Assembly: GCF_016859285.1 (NCBI RefSeq)
Contig: NC_053417.1
Location: forward strand, 10,615,206-10,679,205
Source of the DNA: Xiphias gladius
Lineage: Eukaryota; Chordata; Actinopteri; Istiophoriformes; Xiphiidae
Length of the DNA: 64,000 bases
Reading direction: 5' to 3'
Shown here: positions 11,949-24,977 of the stretch, in pieces
Position numbering within the stretch: the first letter of the stretch is position 1
How the letters are laid out: every line of letters starts with the position of its first letter
Translations under genes and position numbers: made by a program
Notes under the pieces: generated by a model
Database searches by the model: none
Seen by the model: the letters and a program-made list of their open reading frames with translations, nothing else
Told to the model about the DNA's origin: nothing

Positions 11949-13490
11949 CGTGCCCACCAGAAAGCAAAGGAGGAATTTCCAGTCTGAGGCCCTCGATTCA
12001 CCAAACTACCAAGCGACCCAGACATTCACTGAAAATGCGGGTGAAATTATTTACATGGATCTTTTGCTATATTCATTTGTGGAGAACAAAGGATTCTGCA
12101 AGCTAATGAATCTGGTGGCACCTCATTACACACTTCTCGCAGGCATTCACTTCAGCATCAAAGTTCTGCCCAAGCTATTGGGAGATCATTAAAACTGTGA
12201 AAAAAGTGAAAGAGAGCCTTGAGAACATTGAGGGCAGTGTTGTGCATTGCACAGCTGATATTTGGACCAGAAAGTTCTCGACCAGCTCCTACCTGTCGCC
12301 TACAGGACATTGGATTGTACAGAATATATCGGGGGATGGGAACGTGCCAGTGCATTGCTCAACATGAAGGTCATCGATACTGAGCACACTCCAGCAGATA
12401 TCTTGCAACATGTCCAGGTCTTTGCTGAGGAGCGGCAAACTACGGTTCCACGCAGATTCACTGTTCGGTCGTTGGTCACTAACAACACCTGCAATATGGT
12501 GAAGGCCATGTCAGACAGTGGCTTTGAAAACATTAGATGCATTCCCCCCCTACACTTGATTGTAACAGGTGCTATTGAAGGTTGCCACGGTGTGGTTAGT
12601 GTAATCAACACTGCGAGACAGATTTACCAACACCGTACATGTGTCAGACAAAGCAGTGGCTAAGCTGCATGAGACACAGGAGCAACTTGGCCTCGCTGTG
12701 GCTGGCTTAATTCATGATGTGCCGACCAGGTGGAATACAGTGATGTTGATGCTGTGGCGCTTGCTGGAGCAGAAGAAGGCAGTGATTGCCAAGTCCACAG
12801 AGATGGACCTGCGTGGCTCTGTCTCACGGCATCAGTGGACTTTGATGGAGGCCGTAGTCAGAGTCTTGGAGCCATTTGAGGAAGCAACACGCACAGCGTG
12901 CCAAGAAGAACCATCTATTTTCTCTGTGATTCCACGCATCCAGGCCCTCAGGGCTGCACTGAACGAACTTATGGCAAATAAGGATGTGAGTGATCTGAGG
13001 CTAGAGCCACCTTGATGAGCACTTTCAATGCGTCTTTGAAAGGCCCACCAACACCTACTTTGAAGCCACTCTCTTGGACCCCAGATTTAAGATCCTGCCG
13101 ATGGCACTGCTCAGCAAGCTGGATTTTGAAAGGTTAAAAGTTGCCTTGGCAGTGGAGGTTGAGGCATTTCTGCAGCAGGACATCGTGCCCTCAGCAGGTG
13201 AAGCTGGTTCTTCATCAGTCGCGGTGCCAGAATCAAAGGGAACCAGCAGCAAGCCAACAAGCCTTTTCTGAGGTGCAATGCAGAGTCTTAGAGCAAATCA
13301 TGCAGCATCTTTCGTCAAAGACAGTGACATCGTCAGGACTAGCGGAGAACTACCTAGCAGAGAGCAGCACAAAATCACTGACCTCCGACCCAGTGATTTC
13401 ATGCTGGTCAGCAAAGATGGTACAATGTCCTGCACTGGCTTGAGGAGGATTTTATGCATGCTCCCCAAAAACCTGTAATTGACCGTAGTG
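11949..13490 (+). pseudogene. Degraded hAT-superfamily transposase (ZBED-like)
   Basis: Successive pieces of a hAT transposase read left to right in changing frames. Near 12030-12190 there is a segment like FSVVENxGF...YxLLAG.HFS..xxP; near 12240-12300 a TADIWTRKFSTSSYL-type block; near 12466-12515 a VTNNTCNMVKAM block; at 12716-12742 DVPTRWNTV, the hallmark hAT motif; and at 13074-13091 LDPRFK. Frames change between 12190 and 12262, around 12640-12663, near 13015-13074 and near 13271, with stops between, so no intact protein is possible. The C-terminal hATC dimerisation region is not recognisable, nor is an N-terminal BED finger. Terminal inverted repeats and a target duplication were not located, so the ends are approximate. 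It is a molecular fossil, not an active element. Confidence 0.85.
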
Positions 13491-13770
13491 GGCATCACAC
13501 ACTGCACTGTCTTAGTCACATCATTCTTCACACCCGTCACCCGTCTGTAAATAATACAGACTGTCAACAAGGACCTTCCTCTCTATCTTTCCACAGAGGC
13601 CAAGGATTATTTTGAATCTGAAACTCATAGCACTATTAAGTTGTCAATGCAGTTTTTTTTTTTTTTCTTCATTATTTTGGATTATTACATCTTGGCTGTA
13701 TTTTACTATCACTCTGTGGTGCATTATACTCAACACGTTGTGTAGCTTCTTATTTTTTAAAAGACCGGTT

Positions 13771-13979
13771 TGTAGGATTTAAGGGGATCTATTGACAGAA
13801 ATGGAATATAATATATATATAATTCTGTTTTCATTAGTGTATAATCACCTGGAACTATGAGTCGTTGTGTTTTCATCAGCTTGTGTAGAATGAGCCCTGC
13901 TCCTACACGCTTGGTAAGGGAGGGGTATTCAGTTGGTTGCAATCTGCAACCTCACCGCTAGATGTCCCTAAATCCTACA
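13771..13979. mobile_element. Short inverted-repeat element (MITE-like)
   Basis: TGTAGGATTT at 13771-13780 is exactly matched in inverse by AAATCCTACA at 13970-13979, and similarity continues a few bases inward. The roughly 210-bp interior, with a characteristic CAGTTGGTTGCAATCTGCAA stretch, resembles a dispersed repeat I know from percomorph genomic sequence. It encodes no protein. It lies just downstream of the hAT fossil; a dependence of one on the other is not shown. Confidence 0.65.
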
Positions 13980-15206
13980 CGCTGCTCCTTTCATTTGTAT
14001 ACTTTTGTAGAGACGTTGAAATAAAAAATCACAATGAAGATTGTGTTTTTTGTTTGTGTTTGTTTTTATTGTTCCCTTAAAGTCGTCATTAAATTGTTGG
14101 CAAAATGAGGGAGGAAGCACATGCCAATGAGAGAATGGAGAAAAAAAGTATATCAATGCAAATATCATTTCACTACACTGCACATGCTGCATGACTTCTC
14201 AGTGAAAGGCAATTAGATCCCATCATAACCTTTGACCAAGGTTAGCTTCAACAGGTTATTAAGCCAACATGCAAATAACAGTCAAAGAAAGTCTGGAGTC
14301 AAGATCCGAAAGAATTACTTGTGAGGGACATTAACCTATGTGACATAGAATAATCATTTTTAGAAATCTAGCATATCATTTAATACAAAATTTCACTGCA
14401 TGAAACTGCATCAAGAGAGGTTCCTCTGCATCTCTCTCTGTTTGTTTTTCTTTTAAATACAATGATGCCTTTTGGAAACATTTAAAGAAAGTTTCAAAGG
14501 CAGTTTTAAGTGCACTTCAGATTTAATATTTGAAACATTTGTACTTCAAGCATTCAGCTAATTGTATCTGCAATTGTAGTGCAAACATTTGAAGCCATTT
14601 GGAGCAGTGTTTTTTACACATTTTGTTTCATACAGATTTCCTACAGTTTGTTAGGGGCACGTGAAATTACGTACAAACCCCATTTTGGTGATTGTCTTTG
14701 CACCCTTTGTTAATATAAAGCTATGTACATGTTGAAATAGCTTTGGAGCCTCTATTTTTTATAAAGGACGTAGAGAGCCTCGCAAATGGTAACAAACAAG
14801 TCATTAGATATTTTGTTAGACAATAATAATCATAGTAAAATACTCACACTTTAAAACAGTTAAATTAATACAATTTAAAAAATTCTTGATTCTTAGAGCA
14901 TAGCTGAATAAACAGTGAAATGTAAATTAACAGTAACATTAAATGGGATTAAATAGCTAAATTCAATAACAATATTTTAACAATATAGCTTAGTAAAAAA
15001 AAACTCTGAAAGTTAAACAGGGATTCTTTATTTTTACATTTTGATTAATCAGTTTCCCATTTGCCACCTCTTATCACCATTTATCTGCCACCCATTGTAT
15101 TGTTGTGAGATGTAACAGAGGCTCTCAGTGTCCTTTATTTTAAAAACCCTACTGACACATTGATTTAGAAATGCATGGATGCGTTTGTTTCATCTTACAT
15201 TAAGCC
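13980..15206. other. AT-rich intergenic interval
   Basis: This interval separates the repeat cluster from the 3' end of stac3. I see no gene, RNA or clear repeat in it. Confidence 0.6.
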
Positions 15207-15212
15207 TTTATT
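15207..15212 (-). terminator. stac3: Candidate stac3 polyadenylation signal
   Basis: AATAAA on the minus strand, about 470 nt downstream of the stac3 stop, would give a 3' UTR of roughly 0.5 kb. Other hexamers occur further down, so the choice is tentative. Confidence 0.35.
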
Positions 15213-15535
15213 ATATGTCTACATTCATATCAATTCATGAATTGCTTTATAATCTTCTGCAAGGCTATCCAGGTTTTCTCTACCTGTCCTCGGTGCTAGC
15301 TACTGTACAGTCAGCATGTAGTAACTTAAAGCATCTGACCGTTTTCATTTTTATGCTATTCACAACAAATCAATACATCACCTGATTGTCTCTCTCCAAC
15401 TTATAAATGTAAGCATCAATGAAACACTGTTTCAAGCTATCAAATTAATCTATTCTTTCTTGCGCTTTTCTTTGCGTCAAAGGCACAAATAGATCACAGC
15501 AAATACACTTCTGCAGTGATGGACACAATAAGAGC

Positions 15536-15538
<3 letters not shown>

Positions 15539-15567
<29 letters not shown>
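15539..15567. repeat. T-run of about 29 nt in the stac3 3' UTR
   Basis: On the sense (minus) strand this is a genomic poly(A) tract within the predicted 3' UTR. It could cause internal oligo-dT priming in cDNA data. Confidence 0.9.
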
Positions 15568-15682
15568 GGGTAACAAATATAGAACATTGCTGAAAGATCA
15601 GGAGGATCTCCCAAACAGTTTGCCCAAGTTTGTGCTGATATTTAAAGTGTGTTGCAGGCTCTTTCATTGCATATCATGGTTT

Positions 15683-18600
15683 TTATGTCACAGTGATCTC
15701 CTGCAGCAGATCAGCAGGGAAGTAGCCCAGCTTGCGTCCAGTGCTGACCTTCAAGTAGCCGCCTTTCTCATCTCCTTTCTTCACCACAATCTGAAACTCA
15801 GAGTGACAACAGTGTGGTCAGTGTTAACTCAATACACTCTCAAAGGCTTCTACACATTAATTTATACACCCTGCACCATTTTTATTTGCTGATACTGAGG
15901 GTACAACAGGATTAGCGGGCATTTTGATGGTAAAACATTAATAAGATTAACAATATACAAGGGCAGGGGGCTGATGTGATGATGTTACATGTTTGTTGTT
16001 TTGATAATAAATACTTCCTTTACTTCCAGTGATCTCCAAAGAAGAGGAAAAACTTTACCGGCAGATATCTTTCCAGGTTTAACTTATAAGTGAGCAGCAG
16101 TTACACCAACACATGAAAAACATCTCACAGTGTTTGTGAAAAATGTGATTAGGAATCTGCTGCGTGTTGTTCAGTTACTGTATCCATACAACCACACACA
16201 CAGTTGTGCAGTTACCTGATCTTTCTTCAGTGTGATTTGTCCCATCTCTCTGTTCCCTACAAAGGAGCGTGTCACCTTGTAAACTCTTTCCGAAGCACGC
16301 ACTTTTATGAGGTAGTTGGTGGGGAAGTAGCCTGCCTTATCTCCCACCTTTCCCTGCAAAATAGAGTGAACAGACTTTGAGCTCATCCTCAGCACAGGAG
16401 GACAGAACTAAAGTTGGTTTACTACAGACTGAAACGGCACATTTAAAGATTCAAATTAAAGCTTAGATAATCAAGAAGCTAGACTCACCCTCCACCACTC
16501 TTCATTGGAGTCATCCAGGACTGTGATCCGATCACCAGGGCTGATACACACACGCACATACACAGTCAGTGCCTTTCATCACTGCCTTTTCGTTTGATAA
16601 TTCAATTCAACATTAAAAAAGTCTTCGATTATTGAAGATGAAGGTAGATTTAAAAGAATAAATTAAAGAATAAATGCTTTATGCTGAATGTAATCATTGC
16701 ATGTTATTTGTGTTTTTTCAAACTTACTGGAAGTCCAGGTCGTCTTTCTCGATGGCCTTGAAGCGGTAGAGAGCCAGGTAATAGTGGGACTGGGAGAATG
16801 TGCCCTTACTCTGTAGACGAAACAGCCCATACGCTACTGGCTATGACAACTGGTATTGATTTATAACAAAAACAGGTGCGTGTACGATATTGCAAACGGC
16901 ATTAGTTGCTCTGAGTAGCTTCTTGAGAGGAAGACTGATGATCTGTACTGTTTCTTACCTTATCATCTGCTTTGTCTCCTCCTTTGTCCTTCTTATCATC
17001 AGGCTTCCCTGTGTAAACATCAGATATCAGCGTCACCAACAAAGGCCTTGTTTTTTCATAGTAAAGGATTTATATTTAGTAACATAACGTTTCGTGTTAT
17101 CGTTATTATTGTAGGTATGTAGCATTCTTGTTGAATTTGTGACTTCTTAAACATTTTTTCTGCATTTTCACAACACAGCACATTTTCTCAGATGTATGTT
17201 TTTTTTTAATTTAATTCCATTGTTGGAAATAGGATTATAGACAAAATGTTATTTTTTATGACTATACTTAGTATATACCACAGAGAACACCTAACCATCT
17301 AATTGTCTAGTTTCTTTGTACCTTCTCCTCCCTCCTCACTCTCTTTGGGCTGTTGGTTCTCTTCTTCCTCTTCCTCCATCATCATCATCATCTAGACGAC
17401 AAAACATTGTTAAAATCACCACTCTATTCAAATATCACTTTTCATATACTTATTAATACATGATTTCATAACATTGTATTTGCTTGAATTAATGCTTGAA
17501 CAGTTTCTTCTGCTGGTGTCAGTGAACAAATGTGTGAGGGACGGCTTGATTAAAAATAGATTGTACACTCACATTTTTCTTGTCATTTTCATTCTTTTTG
17601 CGCTCCTTATTTGCCATGATGACACCGACCCGCAGGGTGTCAAAGACGGGGTCGTTCCGGTTTGGGTTGTCTGGTCAAGGACAGACTAGTTAGTCAGACA
17701 ATTATCTCCATATTTTGTTACCTCAGAAAAGTGATATCTGGTCAAAGATTTCTTGGATTTCTAAAATCCGGGATACAGCCTTTATATTTTATATTTTGCG
17801 ATCAAATTGTCGTCTGAAAGAGTAAAGCCTATTTGTTAAAGAATATCATGTATCTATCTGTACCAATAAAGGGTTTGCACTGGACAATGGTATTTTATTT
17901 ATTTAGTTAACTATTCAGTTGCTTTCATTTCTAAAAAAACAACTTGAAGGTCAAAATGCTGTTTCAAAGTCTTCTTCGCACCAGCAGGTAGCCTTTATTT
18001 TTGTATTATTTTGCAGTCCTCACAAACAAGTTTGTAACTGTAGCATTTGAACTCTCCACGTTGTCAAAACCTCACTAATTGTTAGAAAAAAAAATACGAG
18101 GACATGACTTAAGTCTCCTTAATGTTAGCTACAGCCCAGAATATAAGGTTAAACCGAGATATACATGAGACATACTGTCATTCAGGACTCAGTGGACTCA
18201 CTTGAATCTGGTTGGTCACTGCTGTACAGGGGGGAGCTGTAGGCCCTTCTGAAGCCAGGCGGCTACAGGGAACAAAAAGAGAACATTTGAATGTTTCCAA
18301 CCAGTTTTAGTCATAAACATCTGTCTTCCCAAGGGCAAAGTAATGGGACAATGCATAAGTTGTAGCGGCCTACGATACTGTACTGTAGATATTGTTGTTT
18401 CCCAGAGAATGAAATCCATTCCCAGAGCACGACAGCAGAGGGAACAGGACTCACAATTTTGCCAAAGCATCTCTGGAACTCGACATATGACTGACATGCA
18501 TGGTGGATGTTTGTCTTGCAGTTTTTACACCTCAGAGCAAACTTGTTGTTCACTGAAAGATAAACAAAGGGACATCTGTGGGGCCAGTCAGAAGTCAAGA

Positions 18601-20327
18601 ATCAAGCTTTATAATTAGAAAACATAACATTTATCAGAAAATATAATATTATGTTGTGGATGTTTGCGCATATATTTTCTTAACGAAATTTCCAGTACAT
18701 ACAGACGATCATGCGAGCACAGACATCACAGAACTTGGGTTTCTTGCAGTAGTGGTCCTTGAACTTGTGGGGTTTGTCGTTGACCCGCAGAGCTGGGTTG
18801 GGAGGAGGTTCCGGTTCCTTCTCCTCCACTTCCACCTCCTCCTCATATATGAAATAGACCTGGAGACACAAAAGACATATCTCAGACAGCCATTAAAAAA
18901 AACACACACAATGCACGGGTATTGTTTCAATGCTGCCCCTGAGGCTTTGCCTCCAGAGGAGAAAAAATATGATGATGTGGACTAGGTTCATGTGAATAAT
19001 GTAGTAATCTTATGTAAAAAAGTGTCAAAATGTTGAAATACTGGCATCATTTGCCTACATTCCCTGTGTATCATGGTCAATAGAAAGGGGCAGTGACTAA
19101 ATGTCTAATTTGAGTGAAATCTTTACTAGTTTTGTTGCCATATTTTCATCATTTGATACCTGATATGTCAAATCGAGTTTTGTTCTGTGAAATTTGCTGT
19201 GTGAAAAAAATGTGTCCGCTAGAACAGATCACCTTTCAAGAGTCTGTTTGATTTCTGTATTCTTTAAACATTTTCAAATTGCCAAAGTCCTACGGAGTGA
19301 GGTCTGCCATTGAATTGTGAACCTTTTTTAAATGCACTTCTATTGGATTTCACCGTAACTGCAGAGCACTATTCTAACAATGTGTCCAAACGTTCATGAC
19401 AAGATCTGCATTCTGTTGTTCAGCTTCGTCTTCTTCTTTTGCGCATCTACAGGATCACATTTCTACCTAAACCTACAGTAATAATCCTTTGTAGATCAGC
19501 CAGCAGTGTTTCTTTAAGCCACAGGGGAATGAAAGACAGAAACACTTAAGTCAGAGCTCATATTTTTCCAATTGACGCTGCACTGTGTTCCTGTCCCAGC
19601 TGGTGGCTATTTTGAACCGCTTGAGTATGGCATTGCTAACAGTGGGGGTGGAGGGGTTGACATGGTCCTGTCACTCACGGTGTCTCCGTCCTCCCTCACT
19701 ACATTGTCAGGAGCTGGTGGATTGTCATGGATATCCACTGAGTTTTTGTCATCCTCCCTGACACACACACACACGAAGAAAAAAAAAACAGTAATGAGTA
19801 AGATCCAATCATGTAGCTACATATGACTGCTTTAAGTTAAATTTACTTAATTTTGTATCCTCAAAGTCTTAACTTTGGTTTTTATGCTCGACTTCATATT
19901 TGTCCGTAGGTGAACATGTGATCCTCAAACAGGACATGTGAACATAAAGGTTGTTGGGGTTACAAGGTTTCCACAGGATAACGTCACGGAGAGATCTGAT
20001 GTAACTGACATGCTTTGTGTTGGCATCAAATTGCCATTCCACCTTAAAATAGTTGAGTGATTATTTCTTCTTGGAGACTCCTGTGATACATTTTGTCAAA
20101 TGAACATAGAGCTGCTTGATCATTATCGTATGTGAATATAGACTGAAATGGATAATTGATGATGATGTGCTTTTCAGTCTGGGCTGTTGCAACATTTAGT
20201 TTGCTAACAGTTCAACTGAGTCTTGTAGAGATGGTGAAGAGGTGCAGGTAGGCAAAGTAGGGCTAGCAATATTTTTGTATTGTAGAGTTAATTGAACGGA
20301 TTTCAGGAAATATACTCACTGGTCCAT
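15683..20327 (-). CDS. stac3: STAC3, C1 and SH3 adaptor of skeletal muscle excitation-contraction coupling
   Basis: STAC3 binds the Cav1.1 channel and is required for voltage-induced calcium release at the muscle triad. The model has 12 coding exons (descending): 20327-20320, 19757-19679, 18859-18703, 18552-18455, 18262-18202, 17670-17573, 17391-17322, 17008-16959, 16810-16728, 16540-16489, 16353-16216, 15790-15683. They total 1,002 nt, giving 333 aa (human about 364). The start ATG has a good context (ACACCATGG) with an in-frame TGA upstream in the same exon. Domains: acidic stretch 35-45; C1 zinc finger about 60-110, with His60, CxxC at 73/76, CxxC at 90/93, His98, Cys101 and Cys110; Glu/Lys-rich linker about 155-207 with five consecutive Met; SH3-1 about 216-270 containing EEWWR (Trp250/251), the region of the human W284S myopathy site; SH3-2 about 276-330. 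The N-terminus is shorter than human. A 5' UTR intron is implied by a TTTGTAG acceptor just upstream of the start. Confidence 0.95.
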
Positions 20328-20354
20328 GGTGTTGGGTGGACAATGTCAGTGCTT

Positions 20355-22800
20355 CCTCGCCTACAAAGATATTTATATATTTATTCATTAGTTTATAGCA
20401 TTTATTCTTTTTATTATCTCTTTCTTAAATTATCTAATTTAAGAAAGACAATCATTTTCCCATATCAGATGCCATTGTGGGTGAACTCAACAAGCACCAC
20501 ATATGTGTACACTTCTAATTAAACAAAACTGAATGAAATATATAGGCAGAAAATTAGGTGATATTTATTATTTACTGTATATTTGTCATGCATGGATGTT
20601 GGCCTTCACATGGCATTCAGTCAAAATGCATTGCATAGATATAGGCACGATATTTCGCCACCCTTTATCCGCTATAAGAGGATAATGAAAAATACCTTAT
20701 TGTGACACAACAGAATTTCATATAGTATTTATGATGTGAAGTAGTTTAGCACAAACACTGTTGTTTGAGACACGGCACACACAGCGACACAAACAGACAT
20801 GTGAGTACAGATGTACAAGATGTTTTTCTCGTGTCTGTATGAACACATGACAAAAAAAAGTTACATGTAGATGTGCACTTATTGCATATCCATACACACA
20901 CATACTGTTTGAATGCACTTGTCCACTGGACCCAAACTATTCCAGGGTTGTGAAATTTGATCTAATCCAAGCTAAATTTGGGTGCTGCTGCCAGTCAGGA
21001 AAAGAAGAGTAAAATTCACGGCAATAACAATCAGTCTTTGCGAATAAAAACATTGCCAATATGCCAATTGTTCAACTAGTAATTCAAAGCTTTACGTAAC
21101 TGTCCCACTGAGATTAATTGAAATAAACTGACTTTCACACTTTTGTCATGCAAACACACTTTTCAGTAGAATAGCCCATGCTTCAAAATTCTACTGGAAC
21201 ATGCTTGTTGTAAAAAATTCACACAGATCACACAGAAGAAACTTCTAACCTGTTGTGTTGGTGAGTCCCTGTGAATGAATCCTTCACCTGCTGGCGATGA
21301 CTGGAGTGCTGTATGGCCGGTGGACCTGAGTCTAACAAACCAGCCGACCAACCTGCCTTCCCACTGCAGGCCCTCGGGGTTCTGTGTTAAAACCCTGGAC
21401 CCCTTTCTCTATTCACCCTATAGTCCCTCCAGGTGATTTCCAAAGTGATTTCAGGCTTGGGGTGTGAGCATATCTCTGTATTTGTGTACTTATCAATAAT
21501 TTTGTGTGTGTATTTGCATGTGTGTTTGTGTGCTTAGTAGGCTGAGCACTCATGTGTCAAGCTGAGTGTTTGCGACAGCTGGGGACCTTGGACAGAGCAC
21601 AGATGACGAGGGGAAATCAGATACTTTCTCTCCTTCTGTCTTCATTACACACATATACTCACCTCTTTCCCCTTGCCCCACTTGTTCCAAGACAACAGAA
21701 ACACACACCCACATGGAAAAACTAAGGCATTCATAATGCTTAACTGCTTAACTGTCTTTGTCATTTTATCCCATGGAGAGCAAGAACAAGGCGCAGATTT
21801 GATCTGATAACTCACGTCAGTCCTGTATTAAATCTGTGCATATGAATTATTGTGGTTATGCTTCATTGTAAGCAAGACGCAGCTACTGGTGAAGTCACTG
21901 TTATTTTACTGTTTTTGACACAGCATTACGCCGTCATGTGTGCTATAAAATGTGGGGGTAGGGGGAGGTGATGCTTTGTTTTGGAGGCTAGCATTGCGTG
22001 GGGGGGTTTTTTACTCATGACATCTGTGTTTCTAAAACCCTGGCTGCTGCCCTGTTTGTGGGTTATGCAATATTGTACTGTGCCCTTACACTGGACCAGG
22101 ACCTGTTGTATTTTTACTGTCTACACCTAAACTACTTCATAAAGGAGTTGAGTGGAAGTGTTGTTGTCTGTAATAACTCATCCTGATTATTTCTTCAGTT
22201 AGATCTTAAAGCTTTAACAGTAGCTGGCACAGGTCTACAGATTCACACTTTCACACTCAGACAGTGTTACTATGGGTAGATGACAGAATATTTGATCAAG
22301 TCACCATGACCCTGAGGTGGTCTTAGGAGGGGAGTCACGGGGTCACTAACATCAGGGATTTTAGTGACCCCTTTCTTCTATGTTAGAGGCGTGAATGTGT
22401 GTAAATGCTGTGTGTTTACATAGAATGGCTCACCTGAAAATTGAAAGTTTGTCCTGGTGGTGGTGCTAGAGGCTAAATAACATCATCAGGCCATTCAAGT
22501 CAGGGTCAGATTAACCATTTTAGGGTCCTTTCTTGTTTCATTGTGTATCTATTAGTTATTTATTAGTAATTACGTTTTATGTTTATCAAATTACCACAGA
22601 GTAATTGTCCTTGCTTTGGGCCCTCTGTGGGTCTGGAACCCCAGGGCAGTTGCTGGCTTTACTAGGTTATCTACTTCAGCCTTTACCATAATCAGTGTAT
22701 GCTTAATGAGTCGTGTTAATCACAGACAACGCCAAACACACACAAATAAGCCAAATACTTAACTTCCATGGCAGACATACATTCAATTGGCATTTTGGCA
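20355..22800. other. Divergent interval upstream of stac3
   Basis: The stac3 first (non-coding) exon and promoter should lie here on the minus strand, but I cannot place them. There are no conserved coding exons. Short TG-rich stretches occur near 21500-21530. Confidence 0.45.
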
Positions 22801-23211
22801 ATTAGGTACACCTAGCTAAAACAAGTGCAGCCTAATACAGCAGTCCTAAATAAATCCCACCTTCACAAAAGTTATAATGTTCAGTTTGTATTGAAACTAT
22901 TTTTGAGAGGTTCTGATTCAACGTTATGATCATTTTGGAGGCTGCAGTTTGCGGTGCTGTTGAATTATATTGTGTTATGTTGATAGGTGTTTCTGTTACT
23001 TCGTCCGCCCCATTTATATCAATGAGGGTAGGCTAAATAACAGAAACCATTCTCCTTATGATGAAATACAGTTCAACAGCAGCGCAAACTGCAGCCTCCA
23101 AAATGATCATACAGTTGAATCAACGCCTCTCTGAAAGAGTTACAAAAAAAACTGAATATAACCTTCATGAACGAAGGATTTATTATAGGACTGTTTTAGT
23201 TTGTGTACCCA
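22801..23211. mobile_element. Foldback element with long inverted arms (about 0.41 kb)
   Basis: The left arm (from GGTACAC...CTAAAAC at about 22805) is repeated inversely at the right end (GTTTTAG..TGTGTACC). A second block is nearly perfect: 22928-22964 pairs with 23071-23109, sharing GGAGGCTGCAGTTTGCG. Even the loop contains GTTTCTGTTA opposed by TAACAGAAAC. Almost the whole unit could form one hairpin. It has no coding capacity. It resembles a high-copy teleost inverted-repeat family, but family naming would need a repeat library. Confidence 0.75.
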
Positions 23212-23749
23212 ACAAACTGCCACTTGAGTGTATATAATAATGCAACGTTAAGGTACGCATGGAAGCATTACACAGGGAATGAAAGGGCGAGCTCTTGGGA
23301 TGGCATTTTTACATTTTCCACTTTGAAATACGCATTTATGGACATGGTTTACACGTTATTTCTGTATTTTGATAAACGATGTGTTTTCGGAGCTGAAATT
23401 CAGTGCAAACGGCTGAGCATGAAAGCATGACTGTGAGCAGCAGACACGTAACCCGGGCCTGTTATTATTATATCATTATGCAGCCCATCAGGTTGCTCCT
23501 CTCTCATGTCTGTCTGGAGCACTACAAAGGTCCCGGTGCATGTCGGGTACAATACTCCCTGGGTACTGAGAGCGCATGCCCGACAGAAAACTCCATTATT
23601 TTTTTTTCCTCGGAATCTGTAAGAAAAAAAAAACAGTGGGCAACTGTGAATTTGGGATTACATAGGTCGTTATTATGGTTGCCGGAATACATCTGGGTGC
23701 AAAACGGTTTAGCAGAACAGAGAGCAAAGTGACGGCTGGATAGCTGAGC

Positions 23750-24400
23750 AGCGTAAGCGGGACATCCTCCAGTGTTGTCGGGACTCTCCACAATCAAGTA
23801 AATTTCAGTCAGTTAGCTCTGCTAACCTAGCTGCTGGCGTTAGCACCGACATCCCAGGCGCAGGAAAATGAAGCGTTATTGCCCTTTGTTTTTAAATCCG
23901 ACTGGCAGACGTTGCATAAACGCCGAGAGCTGACTGATCGCGCGAATACGTGATTTGAACGGCGGAAGGATTTATTGTAGGATTTTTTTTTTTTTTTTTA
24001 AAGTATCAGCCGTTTTCAAAACACTCTCTGGTTAGTCCGTTAGCTAACCAGCTAACTCTTGATTCTCCCGCGACCCAGAAAAGCCAAGACTCCAAAACTT
24101 CGCCAGCAGGCAGAGAGAGGGTCACAGGTCCCGCTAACACTAACGCTAGCTAACGCCTGTCAGTAAGTAAGTAAAGGCAATCTGGTGGCCACATTTATGG
24201 ATTTTTTTTCTTTTATGAAGCTGTATTGTGCATTGCTCGTCTCTTTTTACCGTAGCTAACACGTAAGAGTTTCGCAGCGGAGTGTTTTGTGCGCCTGACA
24301 GCTGTCACGCAACACAGTACAAAGTAAGGTAGCCTGTTAGCTTAGCTGTTAGCCTAGCTGCTAGCTGCCGTTTAGTTAAGGAGATATTGTTCGGTGGCTG
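23750..24400 (+). promoter_or_regulatory. mbd6: Probable mbd6 promoter and first non-coding exon region
   Basis: This is a CpG-containing patch with many GTTAGC/GCTAAC/GCTAGC words on both strands, lying upstream of the non-coding mbd6 exon at 24751. A good donor-like CAGTAAGTAAG occurs near 24158-24168. The transcription start cannot be fixed from sequence alone. Confidence 0.4.
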
Positions 24401-24750
24401 CACACTGCAGATATGTTGACCTGAACTCAGTTCCTTCATGATTTTATTTCAAGCTCCGTCCATGTTGGTAGCACGTTGGCTTCTTGGAAAGGCAGCTGCT
24501 TTATATTGTAGCTAAACATCCAGTAAACCACGGGCCTATCCAAACACACCCTCCCACTTCAAAGTAGCTTGTTCTGAAGTTGTTTTCTCTTTTTAATAAC
24601 GTAATGCATCTGATGTAATCTTTTTTTTTTTTTTTTTTTTTTAAACGTACGCCTGGATCACATCAGTTGCAGCAAATGGTTTACTGCGGGAGTTATTCAC
24701 CCTGGTTCTCCCTGTCAGATTACATAATCCACCTCCACCTTTCTTTATAG

Positions 24751-24977
24751 GCTCTCCATCTTCATCCAAGTCCCTACTCTGATGTGAACTGAACAAAAAA
24801 AAATCTGCAGGAGTCATCCTCGAAGTTGAGGAGCTGCCTCATAGCTGGGGAAAGTCCAGGCGTTTGGGCATCAAGTCAGGTTTTACTGGCAGTCTGCGTG
24901 CTTCTAATCCACCAGCATGTACATTGGACAGTGGATACCCTAGCCAAAACAGATCCTGGCTTCCCAAAGATGACAAG
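24751..24977 (+). other. mbd6: Predicted non-coding mbd6 5' UTR exon
   Basis: The exon is bounded by a pyrimidine-rich TTTCTTTATAG acceptor and a GACAAG|GTATGC donor. It contains short upstream open frames (ATGTGA near 24782 and an 8-codon ATG frame near 24918). It is placed in mbd6 by position and strand; no transcript evidence is available. Confidence 0.5.
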
